A stretch of DNA of 64,000 nucleotides from Paracoccaceae bacterium (GCA_030697175.1 JAUYQR010000005.1:248001-312000); one strand, 5' to 3'. Counted from the stretch's first letter, positions 54,783 through 64,000 are shown. The notes: a model not told the origin generated them from the letters alone. Numbers and translations are program-made.

Positions 54783-56011
54783 ATGAAGCTGACGAAAATG
54801 ACGGTTGCGCTTTGCGCATCGGTGGCGTTGCCAATGGCGGCACACGCGACCGAACTTGAAGTCACCCACTGGTGACTTCGGGCGGTGAGGCCGCGGCCGT
54901 GGCCGAGCTTGCCAAGACGTTCGACGCGTCGGGCGACAAGTGGATCGACGGCGCCATCGCCGGTGGTGGCGGCACCGCCCGCCCGATCATGATTTCGCGC
55001 ATCACCGGCGGCGACCCGATGGGAGCGACGCAGTTCAACCATGGCCAGCAGGCACAGGAACTGGTCGAGGCCGGTCTGATGCTGGACCTGACCGATGTGG
55101 CCGAGGCCAACAACTGGAAGGACGTCATCTACCCGCCGGGGCTGCTGGAAAGCTGCACCCTCGACGGCAAGATCTACTGTGCGCCGGTGAACATCCACTC
55201 GCCGGAATGGCTGTGGCTGTCGAACAAGGTCTATGAGGATCTGGGCCTGCCCGTTCCGACCAACTGGAACGAGTTCGTTGCAACCGCCCCGCAGGTCGAT
55301 GCCGCTGGCAAGATCCCGCTGGCACTTGGCAACCAGCCCTGGCAGTCGAACCTCGCCTTCGGTGCGCTGGTGATCGGTATCGGTGGCCTTGACCTGTGGA
55401 AGAAGGTCAACATCGACAAGGACATGGAAGCTGCCGCTGGCCCGGAAATGGCTGCGGTGTTCACGGCCGCAGCCGATGCCCGCAAGCTGGCCGCCAAGTC
55501 CACGGTGCAGGACTGGAACCAGGCGACAAACCTCGTGATCACCGACGAAGCCGCCGGCCAGATCATGGGCGACTGGGCGCAAGGTGAATTCCAGGTCGCC
55601 GGCGAAGTGGCCGGCAAGGACTACACCTGCCTGCCGGGCTTGGGATTGAACGAGTATATCTCTACCGGTGGCGATGCGTTCTACTTCCCGAAACTGGATG
55701 ATCCGGAAAAGGAAGCCGCGCAGAAGCGGCTGGCGGCATTGCTCGTCAGCCCCGAAGTGCAGGTCGCCTTCAACCTCAAGAAGGGCTCGCTGCCGATCCG
55801 TGGCGACATCGACCTCGCAGCCGCCAACGACTGCATGAAGAAGGGTCTGGAGATCCTCAAGGGCGGCAACATCGTGCCATCCGGGGACCAGGTCTGGTCG
55901 GCCGACGTGCAAAAGCAGAACGAAGACCTGATGGTCGAATTCTGGAAGTCGGACATGGACCCGGTCGCCGCGCAAGCGCAATGGGTTGAAAACCTGAAAT
56001 CCGGTCTGTGA
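54783..56011 (+). pseudogene. Sugar ABC transporter substrate-binding protein, frameshifted after the signal peptide
   Basis: ATG 54783 begins a 30-codon frame: a signal peptide (KLTKMTVALCASVALPMAAHA) and TELEVTHW, stopped by TGA at 54873-54875. The mature protein continues in another frame from about 54872 (TSGGEAAAVAELAKTFDASG) for 379 residues to 56011. Homologues read VTHWWTSGGE at this point, so one G is missing in TGGTG-ACT. As read, no exported protein can be made; starting at GTG 54872 would give a protein without signal peptide. Either a real mutation or a sequencing error. First gene of the transporter operon. Confidence 0.85.
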
Positions 56012-56028
56012 TCCGAGGTTGACCGAGG

Positions 56029-56056
56029 GGGCCGCCCGGCAGACGGGCGGCCCTTT
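56029..56056 (+). terminator. Attenuating terminator inside the transporter operon
   Basis: A perfect 10-bp stem GGGCCGCCCG / CGGGCGGCCC (56029-56038 and 56044-56053) with a TTT tail, 18 bp after the binding-protein stop. Such hairpins commonly lower permease expression relative to the binding protein. Confidence 0.7.
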
Positions 56057-56085
56057 CTGCACTGCGAAGGCCAAGGGGGGAATGC

Positions 56086-56976
56086 ATGTCCGGGCAGCCT
56101 AAGCGCCTGTTGCGCAATCTGAATGCGAAAATCGCGGCGCTTCCGATGATCCTGACCACGCTCGTGGTGTTCGTCGGCGGCACGGTCTGGACGGTGGTGT
56201 ATTCCTTCACCGACTCGAAACTTTTGCCCCGCCTGCGCTGGGTGGGCCTCGACCAGTACGAGCGGCTCTGGTCGAACAGCCGATGGCTGATCTCGATCGA
56301 GAACCTGCTTTTCTACGGTGTCATGTCGCTGGTCTTCACGATCGGGATGGGGTTCCTGCTGGCCGTGCTGATGGACCAGAAGATCCGCTTCGAAGACACC
56401 TTCCGCACCATCATGCTCTACCCCTTCGCGCTGTCGTTCATCGTGACCGGCCTTGTCTGGCAATGGATCCTGAACCCGCAGTTCGGCGTGCAGGAAATCG
56501 TGCGCAGCTGGGGCTGGGAAAGCTTCAACTTCGACCCGCTGAACAACCCCGACACCGTGCTGTACGGCCTTCTGATCGCGGGTCTCTGGCAAGGCACGGG
56601 CTTTGTGATGTGCCTGATGCTGGCAGGCCTGCGCGGCATTGACGAGGACATCTGGAAGGCTGCGCGGGTTGACGGCATTCCCACATGGAAGACCTACCTT
56701 GTCGTCATCGTGCCGATGATGCGGCCGGTGTTCATCACCACGCTGGTCATCGTCGCCGCCGGAATCATCAGGCTTTACGATCTTGTCGTGGCGCAGACCT
56801 CTGGTGGCCCCGGTGGAAACGCCAGTCAGGTTCCGGCGATGTATGTCTACGACTACATGTTCCAGGCGCAGAACCTTGGCCAAGGGTTCGCGGCCTCGAC
56901 CATGATGCTGGTGTCGGTGCTGATCGTGCTGATCCCGTGGGCGTATCTGGAATTCGGAGGCAAGAGGAATGGCTGA
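56086..56976 (+). CDS. Sugar ABC transporter permease (MalF-like)
   Basis: Inner-membrane permease of 296 residues with about six helices. The EAA loop is at about 184-203 (DEDIWKAARVDGIPTWKTYL). The N-terminal helix follows a basic stretch (LLRNLNAKIAALPMILTTLVVFVGG). Its 3' end overlaps the second permease by eight bases. Part of a CUT1 importer for an oligosaccharide. Confidence 0.92.
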   Translation: MSGQPKRLLRNLNAKIAALPMILTTLVVFVGGTVWTVVYSFTDSKLLPRLRWVGLDQYERLWSNSRWLISIENLLFYGVMSLVFTIGMGFLLAVLMDQKIRFEDTFRTIMLYPFALSFIVTGLVWQWILNPQFGVQEIVRSWGWESFNFDPLNNPDTVLYGLLIAGLWQGTGFVMCLMLAGLRGIDEDIWKAARVDGIPTWKTYLVVIVPMMRPVFITTLVIVAAGIIRLYDLVVAQTSGGPGGNASQVPAMYVYDYMFQAQNLGQGFAASTMMLVSVLIVLIPWAYLEFGGKRNG

Positions 56977-57910
56977 GACTGTCGCCAAGGCCGCTTCGCC
57001 CGCCCGCACGAACCTGCGCAGCGACGCAATGGTCGGCCCGCGTGGCGCCAAACCGCGCCGCCGCCTGTCGGGCCGCAACATCATGCTTTACGGCACGCTG
57101 ATCGTGGTCAGCCTTTACTACATCCTGCCGCTGTGGGTGATGGTGATGACTTCGCTCAAGGGTATGCCCGAGGTGCGGCTTGGCAACATCTTCGCGCCAC
57201 CGGTTGAGATCACCTTCCAGCCCTGGGTCAAGGCATGGTCCGAGGCCTGCACCGGCCTGAACTGCGACGGGCTTTCACGCGGGTTCTGGAATTCCGTCCT
57301 CATCACCGTGCCCTCGGTGATCCTGTCGATCCTGGTGGCCTCGGTTAACGGTTACGCGCTGGTCAACTGGCGCTTCAAGGGGTCTGATCTGTTCTTTACC
57401 ATCCTGATCTTCGGGTCGTTCATTCCCTATCAGGTGATGCTTTACCCCATCGTGATCCTGCTGCGCGAGATGGGCATCTACGGCACGCTCTGGGGTCTGG
57501 TGCTGGTGCACACGATCTTCGGCATGCCGATCCTGACGCTGCTGTTCCGCAACTACTTCTCCACCATCCCGGAGGAGCTGTTCAAGGCCGCAAGGGTCGA
57601 TGGGGCAGGGTTCTGGGCGATCTACCTGCGCATCATGCTGCCGATGAGCCTGCCGATCTTCGTCGTGGCGCTGATCCTGCAAGTCACTGGTATCTGGAAC
57701 GATTTCCTCTTTGGCGTGGTCTTCACCAAGCCCGACCTCTACCCCATGACGGTGCAGTTGAACAACATCGTCAACTCGGTTCAGGGCGTGAAGGAATACA
57801 ACGTCAACATGGCGGCAACGCTGCTGACGGGGCTTGTGCCGCTGGTCATCTACTTCCTTTCCGGGAAGCTTTTCGTTCGCGGCATCGCCGCCGGTGCCGT
57901 GAAGGGCTGA
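56969..57910 (+). CDS. Sugar ABC transporter permease (MalG-like)
   Basis: Permease of 313 residues with a basic N-terminal extension of about 40 residues before the first helix. The EAA loop is IPEELFKAARVDGAGFWAIYLRIMLP, and the protein ends in FVRGIAAGAVKG, the usual MalG-type C-terminus. Starts within the 3' end of the first permease. Confidence 0.92.
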   Translation: MAETVAKAASPARTNLRSDAMVGPRGAKPRRRLSGRNIMLYGTLIVVSLYYILPLWVMVMTSLKGMPEVRLGNIFAPPVEITFQPWVKAWSEACTGLNCDGLSRGFWNSVLITVPSVILSILVASVNGYALVNWRFKGSDLFFTILIFGSFIPYQVMLYPIVILLREMGIYGTLWGLVLVHTIFGMPILTLLFRNYFSTIPEELFKAARVDGAGFWAIYLRIMLPMSLPIFVVALILQVTGIWNDFLFGVVFTKPDLYPMTVQLNNIVNSVQGVKEYNVNMAATLLTGLVPLVIYFLSGKLFVRGIAAGAVKG

Positions 57911-57913
57911 TAC

Positions 57914-58993
57914 ATGACGCAATCCATTTCCGTGAAAGACCTGACGCTCAACTTCGGTGCGGTGTCGGTCCTGCAAAAGATGAACCTCGATGTGGCCGAG
58001 GGCGAATTCATCGTGCTTCTCGGCCCGTCGGGCTGCGGGAAATCAACCCTGCTGAACTGCCTTGCGGGGCTGCTGGACATCACCGACGGCCAGATCTGGA
58101 TCAAGGGCAAGAACGTCACCTGGGCGGAACCCAGCGAACGGGGCATCGGCATGGTGTTCCAGTCCTATGCGCTTTATCCGCAGATGACGGTGCGGGGGAA
58201 CCTCTCGTTCGGGCTGAAGAACGCCAGGATGCCCGCGGCCGAGATCGAAAAGCGCGTGGCAAGGGCCGCCGAAATCCTGCAGATCGGCCCGCTTCTTGAC
58301 CGCAAGCCGGGCGCGCTTTCGGGTGGCCAGCGCCAGCGCGTCGCCATCGGGCGAGCCTTGGTCCGTGACGTCGACGTGTTCCTGTTCGACGAGCCTTTGT
58401 CCAACCTTGACGCCAAGTTGCGCAGCGAACTTCGCGTGGAAATCAAGCGCCTGCACGAACGCCTGAAGAACACGATGGTCTACGTCACCCACGACCAGAT
58501 CGAGGCGCTGACGTTGGCCGACCGCATCGCCGTGATGAAGGGCGGGGTGATCCAGCAACTGGCCGACCCGCAGACCATCTACAACCGTCCGACCAACCTG
58601 TTCGTCGCCGGTTTCATCGGCAGCCCCGCAATGAACATGCTGCCAGTCAAGACCATCGACAACGGCCGCGCCTTCCAGTTCGGCTCGACCCGCATCGACC
58701 TGGCTGGTTACGATGGCGGCGCGGTGCTGGAGCGCGACAACGCCATCCTTGGTGTGCGCCCCGAACACATCACCATCCGAACCGAAGCCGTCCCCGGACG
58801 CACCATCCCGGCCGAGGTCGAAATTGACGAACATCTGGGCGCCGACAGCCTTTTGTGGCTGAAAGCCGAGGGGCGCGAGATGTGCGTCCGTATCCCGGTG
58901 GAGGGGCGGCTGCCGTCGGGCTCGCAGGTTCACCTGATGCTCGACATGCCGAAAGCCTCGCTCTTTGACGCAAAGACGGAACAAAGGATCTGA
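57914..58993 (+). CDS. Sugar ABC transporter ATPase (UgpC/MsmK type)
   Basis: ATPase of 359 residues. Walker A is GPSGCGKST (about 38-46), the signature is LSGGQRQRVAIGRAL, Walker B is VFLFDEPLSNLD, and the switch His is in VTHDQ. A C-terminal TOBE domain (GVRPEHITI onward) can sense regulators. It starts four bases after the permease stop. Confidence 0.94.
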   Translation: MTQSISVKDLTLNFGAVSVLQKMNLDVAEGEFIVLLGPSGCGKSTLLNCLAGLLDITDGQIWIKGKNVTWAEPSERGIGMVFQSYALYPQMTVRGNLSFGLKNARMPAAEIEKRVARAAEILQIGPLLDRKPGALSGGQRQRVAIGRALVRDVDVFLFDEPLSNLDAKLRSELRVEIKRLHERLKNTMVYVTHDQIEALTLADRIAVMKGGVIQQLADPQTIYNRPTNLFVAGFIGSPAMNMLPVKTIDNGRAFQFGSTRIDLAGYDGGAVLERDNAILGVRPEHITIRTEAVPGRTIPAEVEIDEHLGADSLLWLKAEGREMCVRIPVEGRLPSGSQVHLMLDMPKASLFDAKTEQRI

Positions 58994-58996
58994 ACG

Positions 58997-61381
58997 ATGC
59001 TCGATCTGGCGGGTGTCTGGACGCTTTCGGATGAAAGCGGTCAGCACAGCGTTTCCATGGCCCTGCCGGGGGACGGTATCTCGGCGCTGCATAGCGCGGG
59101 CGTGATCCCCGACCCGTATTGGGGCCGCAACGAATATGACTGCCGCTGGGTCAGCGAGCGTGACTGGGTGGCCCGGCGCAGCTTTGACCATGCCGGGGGC
59201 GCCGTCGATCTGGTGATCGAGGGGCTGGATACCGTGGCCGAGGTCCGCCTGAACGGCACGCCCGTATTGCAGGCCGCCAATGTCCACCGCCGGTTTCGCG
59301 TTGACGTCACCGGCCACCTGCGGCGCGGCGCGAACGAGATCGAGATCAGGTTTCGCAGCCCGGTTCAGGCCGCTGCCGAACAGCAGGCTGAAATGCCGTT
59401 CCGCATCCCCTATCAGGAAGTGAACGGCCCGATTCCCAACGCCAACATGCTGCGCAAGCAACAGTGCGATTTCGGCTGGGACTGGAACATAGCACTCGGG
59501 CAGTTCGGCGTGTCGGGCAAGATCGCGCTGGAACCGAACGGGCCGCGCATTGCCGATATCATCGTCACCCAGACCCACCGCGACGGTGTGGCCGAGGTCG
59601 CGCTTGCGGTGCATGTCGACGGAGTGTCCGACGTCACGGCCACGCTTTGCGGTGTGACCGCCAGCGCGCCCGTGCGGGCCGGGGTTGCACGGATGAGCCT
59701 CAGGATCGACACCCCGCAGCTTTGGTGGCCGGCCGGGCAGGGCGCGCAGGTGCTGCATGACCTGACCGTCACCGGCGGCGGAGCCAGCACCACGCGCCGC
59801 ATCGGCCTGCGCGCCATGCACCTGCGGTCCGAACCCGATGCGGCGGGCCGCTCCTTCGGGGTCGAGGTCAATGGTCGCGCCGTCTTTGCGCGCGGGGCGA
59901 ACTGGATCCCGGCGGATGCCTTGAACGGACGGATAACCGTCGAGGGTGTGCGCGGCCTGCTGCAATCGGCCGTCGATGCCAACATGAACATGCTGCGCAT
60001 CTGGGGCGGCGGGCGCTATGAACCCGACTGGTTCTACGACCTTTGTGACGAGATGGGCCTGATGGTCTGGCAGGACTTCATGTTCGCCTGCCACCTCTAC
60101 CCCTCGACCTCGGAGTTCCTCGCCGAAGTGGATGCCGAGGTGCGCGATGTCGTGGCCCGCATCAATCACCATGCCTGCCTTGCCGTCTGGTGCGGTGACA
60201 ACGAACTGATCGGCGCGCTGACGTGGTTCCCCGAAAGCCGCAAGGACCGCGACCGCTATCTGGTCAATTACGACCGCCTGAACCGCACGGTTGAAGCGGC
60301 ACTTTACTCCGTGCTGCCCGGTGCCAACTGGTGGCCGTCCTCGCCAAGCCCCGGCCCGCTGGCGTTTGGCGATGCGTGGCACGATGACAGTTCAGGCGAC
60401 ATGCACTTCTGGAGCGTCTGGCACGAGGGTCGCGACTTTGACCACTACCGTGACGTAAGCCCCCGCTTCTGTTCCGAGTTCGGCTTTCAGTCCTATCCGT
60501 CGATGCAGACCATCCGGCGTTTTGCCGACCCGGTGGATTTCAACATCGCCGCCCCCGTGATGGAAAGCCACCAGAAGAACCCCGGCGGCAACGCCCGCAT
60601 CGCCGAAACCATGTTCCGCTCCTTCCGCTTTCCGGTGGATTTCGAATGCTTCGTCTACCTGTCCCAGGTCCAGCAGGGCATCGCGATCAAGACCGCAGTC
60701 ACCCACTGGCGCAGCCTGAAGCCGCATTGCCAAGGCACGCTGTACTGGCAGTTGAACGATACCTGGCCGGTGTGCAGTTGGGCCAGTCTTGATCACGGCG
60801 GCAACTGGAAGCTTCTGCACCACATGGCCCGCCACTTCTACGCGCCGGTTCTGGTGACAGCGGTGCCGGTGGAGGGCGCAATCGAATTGCGCGCGGTAAA
60901 CGACACCCCCGGCGCCGCGACGCTTGAGGTGACGGTGAACGCCATCGCAATGTCCGGCAAGATCCGCCCGCTTGGGCAGCACCTGGCAGAGGTCTTGCCC
61001 GACAGCGCGGTGGTGGTGGCCACGCTTCCGGCAGGAACCCTGGCCGAGGATGAAATCCTTGCCTTCCTCTGGGGTCCACCCGGTGCGCCAGACCAGGGCG
61101 ACATTCACGCGCCAAAGCCGTGGAAGGCCTATGACCTGCCCGCCACCACGCTGACCCAAACCGCAAAACGCTCCGACACCGGCTGGCAGATCACCGTCGA
61201 AACCGACGCCCCCGCCTTCTTCGTGGCGCTGGAGGCCGATCAGCCCGGTCGCTTCTCCAACAACGCCTTCGCGCTCTTCCCCGGCTACCCGGCCACCGTG
61301 ACCTTCACCCCCGATACCCCCGGCCAAGCGCCGCGCTTCACCCTTCGCGACCTTCGCGCCGCGACCTACGGCCAGACCTGA
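58997..61381 (+). CDS. Beta-mannosidase (glycoside hydrolase family 2)
   Basis: Exo-hydrolase of 794 residues, within the usual range for GH2 beta-mannosidases. The sugar-binding domain begins WTLSDESGQHSVSMALPGDG. The acid/base is Glu403 in WCGDNEL and the nucleophile Glu494 in CSEFGFQSYPS. No signal peptide is seen, so it cleaves imported oligosaccharides in the cytoplasm. AAAGGA precedes the ATG. It links the transporter to mannosyl-containing hemicellulose fragments or N-glycan-like sugars. Confidence 0.9.
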   Translation: MLDLAGVWTLSDESGQHSVSMALPGDGISALHSAGVIPDPYWGRNEYDCRWVSERDWVARRSFDHAGGAVDLVIEGLDTVAEVRLNGTPVLQAANVHRRFRVDVTGHLRRGANEIEIRFRSPVQAAAEQQAEMPFRIPYQEVNGPIPNANMLRKQQCDFGWDWNIALGQFGVSGKIALEPNGPRIADIIVTQTHRDGVAEVALAVHVDGVSDVTATLCGVTASAPVRAGVARMSLRIDTPQLWWPAGQGAQVLHDLTVTGGGASTTRRIGLRAMHLRSEPDAAGRSFGVEVNGRAVFARGANWIPADALNGRITVEGVRGLLQSAVDANMNMLRIWGGGRYEPDWFYDLCDEMGLMVWQDFMFACHLYPSTSEFLAEVDAEVRDVVARINHHACLAVWCGDNELIGALTWFPESRKDRDRYLVNYDRLNRTVEAALYSVLPGANWWPSSPSPGPLAFGDAWHDDSSGDMHFWSVWHEGRDFDHYRDVSPRFCSEFGFQSYPSMQTIRRFADPVDFNIAAPVMESHQKNPGGNARIAETMFRSFRFPVDFECFVYLSQVQQGIAIKTAVTHWRSLKPHCQGTLYWQLNDTWPVCSWASLDHGGNWKLLHHMARHFYAPVLVTAVPVEGAIELRAVNDTPGAATLEVTVNAIAMSGKIRPLGQHLAEVLPDSAVVVATLPAGTLAEDEILAFLWGPPGAPDQGDIHAPKPWKAYDLPATTLTQTAKRSDTGWQITVETDAPAFFVALEADQPGRFSNNAFALFPGYPATVTFTPDTPGQAPRFTLRDLRAATYGQT

Positions 61382-61394
61382 AAGGACCAAGGAC

Positions 61395-62144
61395 ATGCCG
61401 TCTTATCAACTCTACTCCTCGCGGAACTTCCCGCCGCTATCCGATACGCTGACCATGCTGGCGGGCCTTGGCTATCAGGATGTCGAAGGCTTCGGCGGGC
61501 TTTATGCCGACGATGCCAAGCTGGCGGACCTCGCCGCCGGGCTGAAGGCAACAGGGCTCACGATGCCAACCGCGCATTTCGGCCTTGATATGCTGGAGGG
61601 CAATCCGGATCAGGCGCTGAAGATCGCGCGCACGCTTGGCATCAGGCACATCTACTGCCCCTACCTGATGCCCGACCAGCGGCCCAATGATGGCCCCGGA
61701 TGGCGTGCGTTCGGCGCTCGTCTCGAAGCGGCTGGTCGGCCCTACAAGGCGGCCGGCATCGGTTTCGGCTGGCACAACCATGACTTCGAGTTCGTCCCCA
61801 CGGCTGATGGCGCAATCCCGCAAGCCGAGATCCTGGCGGGCGGCCCATCTCTGGAATGGGAGATCGACGTCGCCTGGGTGATCCGTGGCGGCGCTGATCC
61901 CGTGCAATGGATCCGCCGCTACGGCGCGCGCATTACGGCGGCTCACGTCAAGGACATCGCCCCTGCGGGTGAAAATACCGCCGAGGACGGCTGGGCCGAT
62001 GTCGGCCACGGCACCGTCAACTGGGCCAGCCTGCTGGCCGCCCTGCGCGCCGTCGGCTGCAAACACTTCGTAATGGAACACGACAACCCGTCCGACCACG
62101 CCCGCTTTGCAAAGCGGTCGATCCTGGCCTTGCGGATGATTTGA
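61395..62144 (+). CDS. Sugar phosphate isomerase/epimerase
   Basis: TIM-barrel protein of 249 residues, shorter than the one at 52338. Visible motifs are GFGWHNHDFEF, EIDVAWVIRGG, ITAAHVKDIAP and FVMEHDNP, which hold the metal ligands. It works with the following dehydrogenase. AAGGAC precedes the ATG, and the stop is eight bases before the next ATG. Confidence 0.87.
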   Translation: MPSYQLYSSRNFPPLSDTLTMLAGLGYQDVEGFGGLYADDAKLADLAAGLKATGLTMPTAHFGLDMLEGNPDQALKIARTLGIRHIYCPYLMPDQRPNDGPGWRAFGARLEAAGRPYKAAGIGFGWHNHDFEFVPTADGAIPQAEILAGGPSLEWEIDVAWVIRGGADPVQWIRRYGARITAAHVKDIAPAGENTAEDGWADVGHGTVNWASLLAALRAVGCKHFVMEHDNPSDHARFAKRSILALRMI

Positions 62145-62152
62145 GGGACATT

Positions 62153-63283
62153 ATGGCAAACCTTGGTATCGGCATCATCGGATGCGGCAATATCTCCACC
62201 TCCTACCTGCGCCTTGCGCCCCTGTTCAAAGGGCTGGAAGTGCGCGCGGTCGCGGACATGAACATGGACGCGGCGAAGGCCCGCGCCGAAGAGTTCAACA
62301 CGACGGCCCAATCGGTCGATGACCTGCTGGCGAACCCGGCGGTGGATGTGGTCATCAATCTGACCATCCCCGACGCGCATTATGCCGTGACACGGCGGAT
62401 ATTGGAGGCTGGCAAGCACGCCTATTCCGAAAAGCCGCTGGTCCTCACGCTGGACGAGGGCGAAACGCTGCGCGCGCTTGCCAAGTCCAAGGGCCTGTCC
62501 GTCGGCTGCGCGCCTGACACGTTCCTCGGTGGCGCGCACCAGCAGGCCCGCGCCGTCCTCGACGAAGGCCGCATCGGCACCATCACCGCAGGCTGCGCGG
62601 CCGTTCTGAACCACGGCATGGAACATTGGCACCCGAACCCGGATTTCTTCTTTCTGCCGGGCGCAGGGCCGATGCTGGACCTTGGGCCCTACTATGTGGC
62701 GAACCTGATCAACTTCCTCGGCCCGGTGAAGCGGGTCGGGGCGCTGACCTCCTCCGCCATGCCGGAACGCACCATCTCCAACGGCCCGCGCACTGGCGAA
62801 ACGGTTCCGGTCAAGACGCCGACGAACATCCACGCCCTGCTCGAGTTCCACAACGGAGCCACGATCACCCTCTCCACCTCGTGGGACGTCTGGCACCACA
62901 AGCGCAACCACTTCGAGCTTTACGGCACCGAGGGCACCCTCTACGTTCCCGACCCGAACTTTTTCGGCGGCACAGTGGAAATCGGCGGCAAGGATGGCAG
63001 CCTGACCACCCTCGACCCGTGGGATCACCCGTTCTGCAAGGTCAACCAGGTCCACAACGGGCGTGAATTGGCAAACTACCGCACCGCCGGCCTTGCCGAC
63101 ATGGTCGCCGCCCTGCAAGGCGGGCGCGATGCGCGCTGTTCGCTGGAACGCACCCTCCACGGCGTCGAGGTGATGACCGCCTGCCTGAAGTCCGGCGAAA
63201 CCGGCGGCTTCGTCACCCTGACCACCACCTGCACCCGCCCCGCCGCCCTGTCACCCGACGAGGCGCGTGCGCTGCTGGTCTGA
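62153..63283 (+). CDS. Gfo/Idh/MocA family dehydrogenase
   Basis: NAD(P)-dependent dehydrogenase of 376 residues. The Rossmann motif is GIGIIGCGNISTSYLRLAP, the EKP box is YSEKPLVLTLDEG, and GPMLDLGPYYVANLINFLGP is the catalytic stretch. I choose ATG 62153 with GAGGG upstream rather than the TTG at 62141. With the isomerase it forms the second such pair of the locus. Confidence 0.88.
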   Translation: MANLGIGIIGCGNISTSYLRLAPLFKGLEVRAVADMNMDAAKARAEEFNTTAQSVDDLLANPAVDVVINLTIPDAHYAVTRRILEAGKHAYSEKPLVLTLDEGETLRALAKSKGLSVGCAPDTFLGGAHQQARAVLDEGRIGTITAGCAAVLNHGMEHWHPNPDFFFLPGAGPMLDLGPYYVANLINFLGPVKRVGALTSSAMPERTISNGPRTGETVPVKTPTNIHALLEFHNGATITLSTSWDVWHHKRNHFELYGTEGTLYVPDPNFFGGTVEIGGKDGSLTTLDPWDHPFCKVNQVHNGRELANYRTAGLADMVAALQGGRDARCSLERTLHGVEVMTACLKSGETGGFVTLTTTCTRPAALSPDEARALLV

Positions 63284-63375
63284 AGACAAGCCCGCCCCGG
63301 CCCTCTCCCTGCCGGCGGCGGGCTCGCCGGGCGGGCTGACACATCGGCCCGCCCGTTCCGAACCCAGAGGATGTC

Positions 63376-64000
63376 ATGCTGGAAAACCCCGTCATCCGCG
63401 GCTTCAACGCCGACCCGTCGTTCTGCCGCGTGGGCGAGGATTACTACATCGCCACCTCAACCTTTGAATGGTATCCCGGCGTGCAGATCCACCACAGCCG
63501 CGATCTGGTGAACTGGACGCTGGTGTCGCGCCCCTTGCGTCGGGCAAGCCAGCTTGACATGCGCGGCAACCCCGACAGTTGCGGCATCTGGGCGCCCTGC
63601 CTTTCGCACGCCGATGGCAAGTTCTGGCTGGTCTACACCGATGTGAAACGCCTCGATGGCGCGTTCAAGGATGCGCACAATTACATCGTCACCTGCGATA
63701 CCATCAACGGTGACTGGTCCGACCCGACCCATGTCACGTCATCCGGCTTTGACCCCTCGCTCTTCCACGACACCGACGGGCGGAAATACTTTCTCAACAT
63801 GCGCTGGAACCACCGGGGCAAGGGCACCGGGCTGAACCCGGCGAACGACCTTTTCGACGGGATCGAGCTGCAGGAATGGCACCCTGAACGCGGTCTCCTG
63901 GGCGAGGTGACGACAATCTACACCGGCACGTCCCTTGGCCTGACCGAAGCGCCGCATCTGTTCCGGCGCGGCAACTATTACTATCTGACAACCGCCGAAG
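63376..64000 (+). CDS. GH43 beta-xylosidase/arabinofuranosidase (partial, runs off the window)
   Basis: The first 208 codons of a family 43 glycosidase. The start [21 protein letters not shown] and [21 protein letters not shown] match the beta-1,4-xylosidase subgroup. All three catalytic acids are visible: Asp13 (FNADPS), Asp126 (GFDPSLF) and Glu191 (LTEAPHLF). CAGAGG precedes ATG 63376. No signal peptide is seen, so the enzyme is intracellular. The C-terminal domain lies beyond 64000. Confidence 0.9.
   Translation, partial: MLENPVIRGFNADPSFCRVGEDYYIATSTFEWYPGVQIHHSRDLVNWTLVSRPLRRASQLDMRGNPDSCGIWAPCLSHADGKFWLVYTDVKRLDGAFKDAHNYIVTCDTINGDWSDPTHVTSSGFDPSLFHDTDGRKYFLNMRWNHRGKGTGLNPANDLFDGIELQEWHPERGLLGEVTTIYTGTSLGLTEAPHLFRRGNYYYLTTAE

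Noticed and set aside
54872-56011. GTG 54872 as a true start of the binding protein
   Set aside because: This would remove the signal peptide from a periplasmic protein, while an in-register signal peptide lies immediately upstream in another frame behind a ribosome site. A frameshift explains both.
58043-60382. 779-codon minus-strand ORF
   Set aside because: It is antisense to the ABC ATPase and beta-mannosidase, both with clear catalytic motifs, and has the His/Arg-rich composition of a GC-rich shadow frame.

Overview
The window is GC-rich bacterial DNA, tightly packed, with many ATGA/TGATG stop-start overlaps. Several features point to an alphaproteobacterium of the Rhodobacteraceae (Rhodobacter-like): DUF2484 proteins inside the division cluster, a circularly permuted two-piece tmRNA, TrgA/TrgB, DUF1476, DUF4169, DUF1638 and an alphaproteobacterial SspB. 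Most of it is chromosomal core; the two ends are carbohydrate-catabolism loci. No phage, transposon, plasmid origin, tRNA or CRISPR array was seen.

Region by region: (1) 1-5027, the end of a sugar or polyol uptake operon: ABC permease, SorC regulator, xylulokinase-like kinase, P-loop kinase, amidohydrolase. A convergent lactate dehydrogenase follows. (2) 6164-20761, the 3' half of the division and cell-wall cluster: ftsW-murG-murC-(three small membrane proteins)-murB-ddl-ftsQ-ftsA, terminator, ftsZ, terminator, lpxC-bamD-recN, and a small DUF3563-like gene. (3) 20903-34517, housekeeping: FAD-linked oxidase, purQ, a DctB/DctD-like two-component pair, RNase E, TusA-like protein, CcdA, a repeat-bearing alpha/beta-hydrolase joined to a cytochrome P450, then purC-purS. 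(4) 34698-39192, F1-ATPase zeta-type inhibitor, homocysteine methyltransferase, a radical SAM protein ending in a beta-clamp-like motif, a corrinoid protein, a small membrane protein and DUF1638; this looks like part of a split methionine synthase. (5) 38947-42786 on the minus strand: fumC-DUF4169-RHH, sspB-pmtA-like, a decayed chrA fragment and the permuted ssrA gene with its promoter. (6) 42910-51017: luciferase-family monooxygenase, orphan polyamine-type binding protein, class V aminotransferase-fold protein, then phrB-cfa-trgA-trgB behind a sequence matching the Rhodobacter sigma-E (singlet oxygen) promoter. (7) 51094-64000, a LacI-regulated oligosaccharide locus: Gfo/Idh/MocA dehydrogenase, sugar isomerase and LacI on the minus strand; tandem operators; binding protein, two permeases, ATPase, GH2 beta-mannosidase, isomerase, dehydrogenase and a truncated GH43 on the plus strand.

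The genes work together in recognisable groups. The dcw genes build and divide the wall, with ftsZ insulated by terminators on both sides. ssrA (tag ANDNRAPMALAA) lies next to sspB, the adaptor that delivers tagged proteins to ClpXP. phrB, cfa and trgAB form an oxidative-stress unit. The right-hand locus would import a hemicellulose-type oligosaccharide and process it with beta-mannosidase, GH43 and two isomerase/dehydrogenase pairs, but its binding-protein gene carries a one-base frameshift in this sequence.

Main points for a second look: the frameshifted binding protein; an NtrC-class regulator without the GAFTGA loop; a 15-bp in-frame tandem repeat just after a hydrolase nucleophile; the C-terminal QLSLF motif on a radical SAM enzyme; the likely split MetH with DUF1638; and a short strand-oriented intergenic element present about five times.
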